Of a stretch of DNA of 34,451 nt, positions 1 to 9,825 are shown piece by piece. The notes beneath the pieces were generated by a model. The model was not told the origin of the DNA. It ran no database searches and worked only from the letters and a program-made list of their open reading frames with translations. Both the position numbers and the translations under genes were made by a program. Source of the DNA: Saccoglossus kowalevskii (Eukaryota > Hemichordata > Enteropneusta > Harrimaniidae); the NCBI RefSeq assembly GCF_000003605.2, contig NW_003114961.1:51804-86254 (forward strand), given 5' to 3'. The stretch's first letter is position 1; every line of letters starts with the position of its first letter.

Positions 1-757
1 TTTATCCATAACAGAACTATGTAATACTGCACCCCTACAATATAAAATGGAATGCACCATTTATCCATATCAGAACTATGTAATACTGCACCCCTACAAT
101 ATAAAATGGAATGCACCATTTATCCATATCAGAACTATGAAATACTGCACCCCTACAATATAAAATGGAATGCACCATTTATCCATAACAAAACTATGTA
201 ATACTGCACCCCTAAAATATAAAATGGAATGCACCATTTATTCACATCAGAACTATGTAATACTGCACCCCTACAATATAAAATGGAATGCACCATTTAT
301 CCATATCAGAACTATGTAATACTGCACCCCTACAATATAAAATGGAATGCACCATTTATTCATATCAGAACTATGTAATACTGCACCCCTACAATATAAA
401 ATGGAATGCACCATTTATCCATATCAGAACCCCTACAATATAAAATGGAATGCACCATTTATCCATAACAGAACTATGAAATACTGCACCCCTACAATAT
501 AAAATGGAATGCACCATTTATCCATATAAGAACTATGTAATACTGCACCCCTACAATATACAATGGAATGCACCATTTATCCATAACAGAACTATGTAAT
601 ACTGCACCCCTAAAATATAAAATGGAATGCACCATTTATCCATATAAGAACTATGTAATACTGCACCCCTACAATATAAAATGGAATGCACCATTTATCC
701 ATAACAGAACTATGTAATACTGCACCCCTAAAATATAAAATGGAATGCACCATTTAT
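1..757. repeat. 59-bp tandem satellite, about 13 units
   Basis: The unit starts at TTTATCCATA and ends at GGAATGCACCA, and recurs every 59 bp with few substitutions (for example ATAACAG versus ATATCAG, CTACAATA versus CTAAAATA). One unit near 414-460 lacks about 15 bp between AGAAC and CCCTACA. The array runs off the left edge, so its true length is unknown. Every unit carries the TATA-box-like string ATATAAAATGG, which I take as chance composition. No reading frame stays open through it. Confidence 0.97.
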
Positions 758-1020
758 CAAACATGAAATACTACACCCCTACAATATATGAAAGTTACAA
801 TACCGTCTTTGAAGAGTTGGTTTCATTTTTGGCATTGGTTCTGGGTTTATCTGTTTACGAATTTTTCTTAAGTTCTGCTGGTCCCCTAAGCCATGGATTG
901 CCGATAGCCAGGTCCCATAGTGCAAACCGCCTCCCTATAAATTACATTGCAAATCAGTGACAGTGAATCTACTCCTGAATTATTATAATGTACATAATTA
1001 TAATGTGGTCATTTGACAAT
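758..1020. other. Spacer between two satellite arrays
   Basis: About 260 bases with no tandem order and no convincing gene. A short plus-strand open frame that begins in the last satellite unit (745-960) has no recognisable domain and no splice or promoter context, so I do not call it coding. Confidence 0.6.
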
Positions 1021-2395
1021 CATCCACTGTTATTTCTGTGTGGAATTGTTAATCATGTGAATATCATCCACTGTTATTTCTGTGTGGAATTGTTAATCAT
1101 GTGAATATCATCCACTGTTATTTCTGTGTGGAATAGTTAAGCATGTGAATGTCATCCATATATTTGTGTATCAAATAGTTAATTATGTGAATATCATCCA
1201 TATATTTGTGTGTGGAATAGTTAATTATGTGAACATCATCCATATATTTATGCACGGAATAGTTAATTATGTGAATATCATCCATATATTTCTGTGTGGA
1301 ATAGTTAATTATGTGAACATCATCCATATATTTATGCACGGAATAGTTAATTATGTGAATATCATCCATATACTTTGTGTGGAATAGTTAATTATGTGAA
1401 TATCATCCATATATTTGTGTGTGGAATAGTTAATTATGTGAATATCATCCATATATTTGTGTGTGGAATAGTTAATTATGTGAATATCATCCATATATTT
1501 GTGTGTGGAATAGTTAATTATGTGAACATCATCCATATATTTATGTATGGAATAGTTAAGTATGTGAATATCATCCATATATTCATGTATGGAATAGTTA
1601 ATTATGTGAACATCATCCATATATTAGTGTATGGAATAGTTAATTATGTGAACGTCACCCGTATATTTGTGTATGGAATAGTTAATTATGTGAACGTCAT
1701 CCATATACTTGTGTATGGAATAGTTAATTATGTGTACACCGTCCATATACTTGTGTATGGAATAGTTAATTATGTGAATATCATCCACATGTGTGTGGAA
1801 TAGTTAATTATGTGAATATCATCCATATACTTGTGTATGGAATAGTTAATTATGTGACTATCATCCATATATTTGTGTATGGAATAGTTAATTATGTGAA
1901 TGTCATCCATATATTTGTGTATGGAATTAATAATTATGTAAATACCATCCATATACTTGTGTATGGAATAGTTAATTATGTGACTATCATCCATATATTT
2001 GTGTATGGAATAATTAATTATGTGAATATCATCCATATATTTGTGTATGGAATAATTAATTATGTGAATATCATCCATATATTTGTGTATGGAATAATTA
2101 ATTATGTGAATATCATCCATATATTTGTGTGTGGAATAGTTAATTATGTGAATATCATCCATATATTTGTGTATGGAATAGTTAATTATGTGAATATCAT
2201 CCATATATTTGTGTATGGAATAGTTAATTATGTGAATATCATCCATATATTTGTGTGTGGAATAATTAATTATGTGAATATCATCCATATATTTGTGTAT
2301 GGAATAATTAATTATGTGAATATCACCCATATTCTTGTGTATGGAATAGTTAATTATGTGAATATCATCCATATATTCCAAAGCAATGACAAAGT
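1021..2395. repeat. 42-bp minisatellite (44-bp variants at left edge)
   Basis: About 32 units with core GGAATAGTTAATTATGTG followed by AATATCATCCATATATTTG. The first two or three units (about 1021-1135) are 44 bp, with CACTGTTATTTCTG in place of CATATATTTG, and look like an older flank of the array. Because 42 is divisible by three, the array reads as an uninterrupted 14-residue peptide repeat on both strands (for example 1770-2429 minus and 1791-2402 plus). These frames have no start context, no splice sites and no flanking domain, so they are a by-product of the period. Each unit contains the homeodomain core TTAATTA. Confidence 0.96.
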
Positions 2396-2690
2396 GATTT
2401 GACAAAAACAGATTGGACAGAGTGGTCATGTGGTAATCTATGGTTTCTATGTGAGCACAGTGATTATATGACTACCACCCACATATTTCTATTTATACAT
2501 GTATGATCAGAGAACTCAATCGCAAGACAGTCATCCATAGATTTTTGTGTTTGGCAGGATGGTCATGTGACAATCATCTTGATGGATTTCTATTCATATG
2601 GTCATGTGATATCTTTTGACTGCCATCTATGTGGTTTGAATGTTCATGTGACAATTCCGATGGATTTTATTCAAGAAATATATTACATTC
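2396..2690. repeat. Degenerate flank of the 42-bp minisatellite
   Basis: Diverged copies of the array motif continue: GGTCATGTGACAATCATC, GGTCATGTGATATC and GTTCATGTGACAATTCC are spaced irregularly and alternate with ATGGATTTCTATTC-like strings. This looks like an older, decayed end of the same minisatellite. No coding content. Confidence 0.6.
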
Positions 2691-3049
2691 ACAGTATGTT
2701 GTTTACCTTTGGTCCATTGTTGAATGTCACGTAACTTTCTACAGAATTTAATTCACCTTTAATAAATATAAACAAATAAACATAACATTAATTAACTGCC
2801 TTGTACTAGTTAAATTTTCCAAAATTGTGTACCAGATACCAGGGCAGGAAACTTTTCAAATATTTTAAAATACTTTCCATTTCCATCCTGTGTAAGCACC
2901 ACGTAAACTCAACATTCTGCTAACACACACAATGCATGAATTAAATTTTCAATTTTATAATGTTGGGATCTTTGTATCATCCACCCATCCAAGGAGAATG
3001 ACGTTCAATTGTATCCAATAATATTATTAATTAAAATTGCATTTAAAAT

Positions 3050-3750
3050 TTGTCATTGAAACAGACCATGATGAAACAAGTAATTGCATTATATAGTCCT
3101 TGTGAGTTCTCAAGTTTAAGGAATATATAGAGATATGGCTTTAAAACTGTTTTCATTAAAACAAAATGGCTGCCAGTCGACCATTTTGAGTCCAATCTAA
3201 AAACTTGTCGTGCATTAAGGTTCCATAAAGTTCAATGTACATACCAAGTCTGAACAAAATCTGTCTGGTCATGTATGACTGAGAACCAGATCCGGAATAG
3301 CAGAAATGATTGATTTTGACGAATGTATGGACATTAAAACAGCTGCAATTCAGCCATCTTGAATCAGATAACCAAATGAATAAATATGCACATGTGTGAC
3401 ATGATGTAATGATAAATATAAAGTTTGAATATTATCGGTCAGGACATGTACGTCAGAGATAAAGACATGTATAGGGGACCCATATTGTCTTATGTTTGTA
3501 CCAAATTTAAACAAAATCTGTTCATACACAATTGTGGTCTGGTTCTGGAATGGCAGAAATGCAGGATTTTGAGAAATTTTCAGTACAAAAATTGACACCA
3601 TTCGGCCACCTTGAATCGGATGATGAAACAAATGGACATATGTTGTCCAAGGTGTGTCATGTACTTCTAAAGTTTGAATATGATCAGACTAGGTGGAGAC
3701 GCATGGAACATGCAAGCACAGAGGTCAAAACATAATTCCAAGTTTTCAGA
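3050..3750. repeat. Old dispersed repeat, period about 255 bp
   Basis: Matching blocks recur about 255 bp apart: GCCATCTTGAATCAGAT near 3353 and GCCACCTTGAATCGGAT near 3605; GAACAAAATCTGTCTGG near 3250 and AAACAAAATCTGTTCAT near 3508; GGAATAGCAGAAATG and GGAATGGCAGAAATG; AAAGTTTGAATATTATC and AAAGTTTGAATATGATC. Copies are well diverged, so the duplication is old. Short open frames on either strand (3350-3631 minus, 3532-3735 plus) simply read through it. Confidence 0.7.
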
Positions 3751-3782
3751 CTGAATCCAAACATTTTTTGTATGTCAAAGTG

Positions 3783-3891
3783 TATATAATGTTATTTTCT
3801 TTAACCAATTAGAATAAAAGTGCTTGATATGGTATATAATGTTATTTTCTTTAACCAATTAGAATAAAGGTGCTTGATATGGTATATAATT
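3783..3891. repeat. 50-bp tandem duplication
   Basis: A 50-bp block starting TATATAATGTTATTTTC is repeated at 3833 with one substitution (AATAAAAGTG versus AATAAAGGTG), and a third, partial copy begins at 3883. This is a recent local duplication inside the SCCPDH intron that follows exon 4. Confidence 0.9.
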
Positions 3892-4010
3892 ATTAACACA
3901 CAGTGATTTTTGTATGAGTGAGAGATTCATTGGGTCCACCTGATATTATGATCTATATGATTTAAAACATGCAAGGTCAATCAATCAGAAACACACTATT
4001 GTCTGCACAC

Positions 4011-4140
4011 CTGGGAATTGCTGTTGTATGAAATTAGTCCCAATATCAGCTGGTACACTGTCAAAACCACATGTTCCAATCACAAAGACGCTGTTCTCTC
4101 TGGCTTTGCTGTCATATTTCAGCTGCATTGTCTCTAAAAA
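4011..4140 (-). CDS. SCCPDH: SCCPDH-like oxidoreductase, coding exon 4 (last in window)
   Basis: The minus strand reads FLETMQLKYDSKARENSVFV then IGTCGFDSVPADIGTNF, ending in QQQFPG. This matches the segment of saccharopine dehydrogenase-like oxidoreductase just after the conserved SGEPQ motif; the family pattern there is FLE-MQLKYH followed by GFDSIPADLG. The acceptor is CATAG before TTTTTAGAG at 4140, and the donor is CCCAG/GTGTGC after 4011. The exon is 130 bp: it enters in phase 0 after exon 3 and leaves in phase 1. No continuation of the protein was found between 1 and 4010, so the C-terminal 60 percent or so lies outside the window. The GFDSxPADxG stretch is diagnostic of the family; I infer the boundaries from consensus splice sites and the joined frame. 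Confidence 0.92.
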
Positions 4141-4590
4141 CTATGAATTAAAAAATAAAGTAATCACTGAGGCATTGTAAATTGGAAAGATCTTGAAATT
4201 AGATTGCAAACAAAATATGTTGTGAATAGTTTAAACATTGATAGTGTTATACAATACAATGTAAGTATTGATTTTTCCCTGATATTTCATTTAGATCCAA
4301 ATAATTCCGAACAATGTTTTAGGCAGCATCCAAAATTAAAGAAAGCTTAGAAAGAACTTCTGTGTTAATTCAAAATTTAAGATTTGCATTTCAAATGAGA
4401 AGCTTAAGCAACTAATATTTGTCTGCTATTTGTAATGCACAACATGAAAACAATTTGATTTACATTATCAAAATTTATAATACATACAGAAAATACATGG
4501 ATTTTTCATCCATGGTTTTTAGTCTAATTAATTAAGAGTACCTGTGTGATGAAGTCAATTTAAATCTGATTTTGTAAGATATCAGGAATA
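4141..4590 (-). other. SCCPDH intron 3, proximal part
   Basis: Intronic, AT-rich sequence between the exon 4 acceptor and the octamer-containing repeat array. I see no gene, no long open frame and no clear repeat in it. Confidence 0.6.
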
Positions 4591-4831
4591 GGCTAATAAT
4601 AGATAAACAATATGCATGTTTATCAACATTAAACTAATCACATCTGTGGACTACCTCAATGAACCAAATGAAACATTATACAAATTAAGCAATTATTATG
4701 CATAGATTTAAGTCTGTATATTTTTTCAGAACGCACATGTACAAAGTTTCATTACAATGTGATAAACAATCCTAACTAAATTAGTGGAAAGCTGAAAAGT
4801 AAATTATTATGCAAATTATTATAGATGTATA

Positions 4832-6000
4832 TACCGTACTTCCCCGAGTATAAGCCCCTCCCCGAGTATAAGCCCACCCCTCTGTTTTTGGACATTTAAC
4901 GAGTTGAGGGCATCCTTGAGTATCCTTGGCCCAGGGTGTTTTTACCGGGCGTTGACGACATTTGTTAAAATATGCATGTAAAAAGTGTATTTCATTGCAT
5001 AAAAATCATGATTGGTACGGTAGTTTGGTTCCCACTTTAATGAGAAATTAATTCAGAGTGCACGGCGGGCGAACGTACAAAGTTCGCATGTTTTCTATTC
5101 TGTTATTTACTCGGGATGAACCCCGATGTTGCAATACTGAAATAATCCATATTTCTTTTGAGTAGTAGTTTTACAAACGGCAAAAATGTGATCGTCAAGT
5201 CGTGAAACCTGGTCACTATCATCGTTTTACTTTTCCGAGTAACCTTGTCCATTGAGACTATCGTGAATGGAGTGTGAACGAGCAAACTATTCTTCGACAT
5301 GACTTGTTGGCAGCCACGAAAGGTTTAAATACTTCCCTCACCCTCAGTTTACCTTTCGAAAATTGCGAATCAACAACTTTTAGGGAGAAAAGGTCAGTTT
5401 TTTGTCAAAATCAGTGTTAACAGATCGTATTTTAACATCGCGGTAATACACTTCCGCATTGCGTTGATAAAAATACTTTGTCAATAATCGGAATACTTCG
5501 ACTGTATGACAGAGCATTTTCATTGGTTAACGAAAGACGTGGCCTGTTAGGTCAAAGAAAGTTGTTCAGGTCAAATTATGATGAAACCATGGCGGAAATA
5601 GCTTTGTATCGAGAGTTTGCGTACGATCTTGCCTTCGACCATTTTCCCACAGACCCTGCCCATTTTTGCACCGTAAATTCAGACGGTATGTGAACCGTAA
5701 TGTAATAACATTTTTGTTTTTTGTTCATATTTGTTTCTTCATTGTAAAAAGCGTCGTTGACTCAATGAAGACTCGTTTTGAATTTTTGTTTTCTCAAAAA
5801 GACGCAATATTCCTCCGAGACCGGCACTGTGAACGAAAAATGTAATTTGGATAATGTTTCTAGGCTGGGAAGATGGTTACAGTTTTAAACGCACCCAAAA
5901 ATTATTTTTTCTGAGGTGGTCCTCGAGTATAAGCCCACCCTTTATTTTTTCCGATTTTACATGTTCAGGCCCCTGGGCTTATACTCTGGAAAGTACGGTA
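4832..6000. mobile_element. Non-autonomous DNA transposon with 26-bp terminal inverted repeats
   Basis: The left end 4832-4857 (TACCGTACTT, then GAGTATAAGCCC) and the right end 5975-6000 are inverted repeats matching at 24 of 26 positions. The outermost TA at each end could be a target duplication, giving element body 4834-5998; this fits Tc1/mariner or pogo-type insertion, a family assignment I infer only from the TA. Subterminal copies of CGAGTATAAGCCC occur at 4845, 4863 and 5924 in direct orientation. The element interrupts a unit of the surrounding octamer repeat. No full transposase is present; a possible first exon is listed separately. Confidence 0.85.
5589..5685 (+). other. Candidate exon inside the transposon
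   Basis: A plus-strand open frame begins at ATG 5589 in a strong start context (ACCATGGCG), reads MAEIALYREFAYDLAFDHF then PTDPAHFCTVNSDG, and meets a good donor, GACG/GTATGT, after 5685. The frame is also open upstream to a weaker ATG at 5478. I do not recognise the peptide. It could be the first exon of the transposon's own lost transposase, or a host exon captured by the element, or chance. No matching downstream exon was found before the right terminal repeat. Confidence 0.3.
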
Positions 6001-6813
6001 AACCTAAAACTAATTAGATCGTCACATTATGTTAGAGTATATATGTAGTTGAAAATTTGCTAATTATGCAAATTAGGTAATCAATATGCACTGATTTTAA
6101 CCCAAAACTAATCTGGTCTGTGCATTGTGCTAGAACGTCTATGTACCAGGATTCATTCAAATGGGATAATTTGTACTTGCGATATCAGTCTAAAAGCTGA
6201 AAAATAACTAATTATGCAAATTAGTTGAGTAATATGCACACATTTTTACCCAAAATTAATCAGGTCTCTGCATTGTTCTAGAAAATCCATGTACCAAGTT
6301 TCATTGAAAATAATGAGGTGATAGTACTTGAAATATCAAAAGCTGAAAATTGATTAATTATGCAAATTAGGTAATTAATATTTCATATTGTGCATTGTCC
6401 TATGTATCTATGCAAGTTTTATTGAAATGTGGTGATTAGTAGCTGAGATATCAGTAGAAAAGCCGAAAATGTATTAATCATTATGCAAATTAGGTTAATA
6501 ATATGAATGGATTTTTACCCAAAACTAATCACATCTGTGCATTAGTCCAGAGCATCTATGTACAAAGTTTTATCAAAATTTAATGAATGGCTCTTTAGAT
6601 ATCAGTGGAACAGTCATGAAACAGCTAACAATTAGCTAATTATCATGCAAATTAGGTAATTAATATGCATAGTTTTTTACCAAAACCTTATCAAATCAGC
6701 ACATTGGGCCAGAGCATCTATGTGGTTCTTGAGATAACGGTGGAACAAAAAAAGTGACATACATACATACAGACAATTTGTGCTTCGCACACGAGTCAAA
6801 AATGTTAGCTTAC

Positions 6814-6894
6814 CTGTGGTTCACCACTGATATCAATATGATGGCATCCATTCTCAACACACGACTTCACAACTTGCTCCCCCCAGAAACGATA
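6814..6894 (-). CDS. SCCPDH: SCCPDH-like oxidoreductase, coding exon 3
   Basis: This 81-bp exon encodes exactly 27 residues: YRFWGEQVVKSCVENG then CHHIDISGEPQ. It is the family block after NCVGP in saccharopine dehydrogenase-like oxidoreductase, where YRFYGE, VVKAC-ENG and DISGEPQ are conserved and lie against the dinucleotide-binding fold. The acceptor TTTCAG lies before 6894 and the donor CAG/GTAAGC follows 6814; both flanking introns are phase 0. It is too short to stand out as an open frame, and I found it by looking for the peptide that must follow exon 2. Its exact fit in frame and length is strong support for the gene model. Confidence 0.94.
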
Positions 6895-7035
6895 CTGAAA
6901 TACATAAAAGTTTCATAAGAATTCAAAAGTAAATTAACTGTAAATTAGCTACTACACGATTCAATCTATAAACAAAAATTAAATGTATTCTTTTTGAAAA
7001 AATTTATATCTTTTTATTTTGCACTATGTTTTATC

Positions 7036-7062
7036 AAATAAATAAATATAAATAAATAAATA
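7036..7062. repeat. AAAT microsatellite
   Basis: A short run of AAATA units with small interruptions, followed by further A-rich and T-rich tracts up to about 7100. Confidence 0.8.
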
Positions 7063-7686
7063 TTATGGTAGAAATAAAAAAAAAGAATTTTTTTATGGCA
7101 GCAGGGCATTTGTATGAGAAACAAAATATTGACATGTGGACAATCCAGCGTATCTAGGTAACAGCACTAACAGTTACAGTTTCTGTAGATTTTTCATTAC
7201 CATAAAGGCTCCGTTAGTAGAGCCAAAATTTACATAAATGAGTGAAATTTTTGGTTTATATGCAATTCTACTTCTAACAAGCTACCTGTGCTAAGCTATG
7301 ACCATTATCATGGCAACAGAATAACAGAACTATTCTTTTTTCAAATTTGGTCAGGTTTGACAAAACATTTAATAACCAGTTCCCCTCCCCCCATCCAAAA
7401 TAACAGAAAAGTTAAAAACTGCAAGGTCAACTTTTTCAGTATTGAAAAAAAGATATCAAAAAACCAAATAGTAACTTTATGCTCACACAAGTTTTTTTAC
7501 CCAAGGTTTGTAGGAAGAGATACATTTTGCGAGAAGGTATTAAAAAACTATTTTTTTGGGTGCTACTATGTCAACAATGGGCCAGGAATTTTGTCAGATT
7601 TTACGAGAGTGAATGTGTGAACAAAATTAGGCCAGCCATAAAAAATCAAAGATGAATTAATATGTGAAGACATCACACACAAAAGT
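7063..7686 (-). other. SCCPDH intron 2, unique part
   Basis: Intronic sequence between exon 3 and the 38-bp minisatellite. A plus-strand open frame at 7288-7620 is low-complexity and F/K/N-rich, with no domain, and is antisense to the gene. I see no functional element here. Confidence 0.6.
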
Positions 7687-8673
7687 CACATGAGTCAACA
7701 CACTTACATCTGAGGACATGAAGTCACATGAGTCAACACACTTACATCTGAGGACATGAAGCCACATGAGTCAACACACTTACATCTGAGGACATGAAGT
7801 CACATGAGTCAACACACTTACATCTGAGGACATGAAGTCACATGAGTCAACACACTTACATCTGAGGACATGAAGTCGCATGAGTCAACACACATACATC
7901 TGAGGACATGAAGTCACATGAGTCAACACACTTACATCTGAGGACATGAAGTCGCATGAGTCAACACACATACATCTGAGGACATGAAGTCACATGAGTC
8001 AACACACTTACATCTGAGGACATGAAGTCGCATGAGTCAACACACTTACATCTGAGGACATGAAGTCACATGAGTCAACACACTTACATCTGAGGACATG
8101 AAGTCGCATGAGTCAACACACATACATCTGAGGACATGAAGTCACATGAGTCAACACACTTACATCTGAGGACATGAAGTCACACGAGTCAACACACTTA
8201 CATCTGAGGACATGAAGTCACATGAGTCAACACACATACATCTGAGGGCATAAAGTCACATGAGTCAACACACTTGCATCTGAGGGCATGAAGTCACACG
8301 AGTCAACACACTTACATCTGAGGGCATAAAGTCACATGAGTCAACACACTTGCATCTGAGGACATGAAGTCACATGAGTCAACACACTTACATCTAAGGG
8401 CATGAAGTCACACGAGTCAACACACTTACATCTGAGGGCATGAAGTCACATGAGTCAACACACTTACATCTGAGGACATGAAGTCACATGAGTCAACACA
8501 CTTACATCTGAGGACATGAAGTCACATGAGTCAACACACTTACATCTGAGGACATGAAGTCACATGAGTCAACACACTTACATCTGAGGACATGAAGTCA
8601 CATGAGTCAACACACTTACATCTGAGGACATGAAGTCACATGAGTCAACACACTTACATCTGAGGACATGAAG
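7687..8673. repeat. 38-bp minisatellite, 26 units, in SCCPDH intron 2
   Basis: Twenty-six 38-bp units follow each other without length change. A unit runs CACATGAGTCAACACAC, then TTACATCTGAGG, then ACATGAAGT. Recurrent variants are CGCATGAG, CACACGAG, CATACATC, CTTGCATC and GGGCAT; units 21-26, next to exon 2, are uniform while units 6-20 hold most variants. Most units carry TGAGTCA, the AP-1 consensus, and on the minus (gene sense) strand GTAAGT. The array ends 15 bp short of the exon 2 boundary at 8689. Confidence 0.97.
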
Positions 8674-8688
8674 AGTAACTATACTTAC

Positions 8689-8795
8689 AGGACCAACACA
8701 GTTTAATACCAGTTTGGTTTGCTTACACATAGATTCCAAGGATTCTTCATCAGCTACATCAGCTATAATCACGTCAATATTAGACAGTGAATAAC
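8689..8795 (-). CDS. SCCPDH: SCCPDH-like oxidoreductase, coding exon 2
   Basis: The exon completes a glycine codon from exon 1 and reads YSLSNIDVIIADVADEESLE then SMCKQTKLVLNCVGP. The family pattern at this point is an acidic strand end (IIICDIAN) followed by SLDEMAKQATVVLNCVGP, the region closing the first half of the Rossmann fold, so the match is clear. The acceptor is CATAG before 8795 and the donor is CCT/GTAAGT after 8689. The exon is 107 bp, entering in phase 1 and leaving in phase 0, which fits exons 1 and 3. The open frame extends past both splice sites into intron and into the 38-bp minisatellite; that extension is not coding. Confidence 0.94.
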
Positions 8796-9825
8796 CTATG
8801 GAAATGAACAGCCAGCAGTGAGACGGGACAGGACTGCACAAAACCATCAAGCATTGACAATGCTTATCCTCCTTTCTCAACGCCAAAGTTGAAATTTATT
8901 ACCCATAAAAACAATAATTAGTATAGTAATTGTCCATCAGTAGATCCAGGAGAGTGGGTGTAGTTTTTCTGATGTGATCAGTATTTAGTGGCAACAGACT
9001 CTGTGGCCATGCATATTTGATTGAATAGCTAAAGTAATATGCAACCAAAATCCAGTTTATAGAACCATCATCTGGTAAATTCAAAGTACATTGCACTGGC
9101 GGAATAATTAGATTTAACATAATCATGGAAGCAATCTCAGAGAAGTTTAACTATTTTTCAAAAATAGTTGAAAATTAGATAAAAGTTGTAAAGTAAAAGG
9201 GGTTTATTTTGACCAATATTTGAGTTCATTCACACCAATGACATTGCTAGGAATCATGGGAAATAAGATTGCCCATCGATTGGTGAATTTATATCTATTG
9301 CACCAATCAGTGAACGGCAATCATGATTCATCGTACAAAGTTGGCGTCATTAATGACGTAAATCAACTAAAATCAGTCAAAATACATCCTTTTACTTTTT
9401 TTAACATTAATAAGTGAGTGAATTTAAAATTATGCATGTTTGTGGTAATACCAACAAAGCGTGTTGATGAAAAGGCATTTTTAAGGTAAAAAAAAATCTC
9501 TGAGTACTACAACTGAGTGGTGGAAATCGATAACCGGAAGTTGTGCAACTTTACATTGTTACATCACATACGATATCGATGCCTACATAGTATAATAGTC
9601 ACCCCCAGCTGAGCGGGAGATATATAATAGCCGATACGAAGCACAATTAATATAAGGCCACGCCCACTAATTTGCTCACGCGAAACAGGGCGAAATGGTC
9701 CGTTAACCCATAGTCCGGACTTCGGGTGACCCAGAGTGTAATCTTTTGTGATCACCTTGATACTCGTGGAACATTCTGGAAGAATTATTAGTGATGTGCC
9801 CCTGGTTCTGGATGTTTCGTCTTAC
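8796..9825 (-). other. SCCPDH intron 1
   Basis: A 1030-bp intron bounded by GTAAGA (9825-9820) and CCATAG (ending 8796). It holds a perfect 14-bp palindrome CGTCATTAATGACG at 9345-9358 and a short inverted pair ATTGGTG / CACCAAT around 9280-9307. Small open frames on both strands (8899-9126, 9220-9417, 9564-9755) have no recognisable content. Confidence 0.85.

Larger units (their letters stand above)
4590..6800. repeat. Octamer-containing repeat array, about 145-bp unit, interrupted by a transposon
   Basis: Diverged copies of a unit containing ATTATGCAAATTAGGTAAT, then ACCCAAAACTAATC, GCATCTATGTACCAAG and GATATCAGTGGAA recur on both sides of the 4832-6000 insertion. The exact octamer ATGCAAAT sits at 4809, 6066, 6214, 6360, 6483 and 6645, giving spacings of 123-162 bp inside the right half. 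The right end is marked by GACATACATACATACAGACA and GCTTCGCACACGAGTC (6758-6798), only 15 bp from the exon 3 donor. Left boundary is approximate because copies there are very diverged. The family looks like a dispersed repeat and not a simple satellite. Confidence 0.8.

Noticed and set aside
1-757. Promoter array because every unit has TATAAAA
   Set aside because: AT-rich satellite composition explains it, and no transcript start or gene follows.
1118-2429. Long open frames on both strands encoding 14-residue repeats, up to 219 residues
   Set aside because: They arise because a 42-bp minisatellite keeps all frames in phase. There is no start context, splice site or flanking domain, and both strands are equally open.
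7687-8673. CRISPR-like array
   Set aside because: Units are contiguous 38-bp copies with no unique spacers, inside an animal intron.
8578-8886. Treating the whole minus frame around exon 2 as coding
   Set aside because: Only 8689-8795 matches the SCCPDH family and is bounded by splice sites; the rest is intron and minisatellite.
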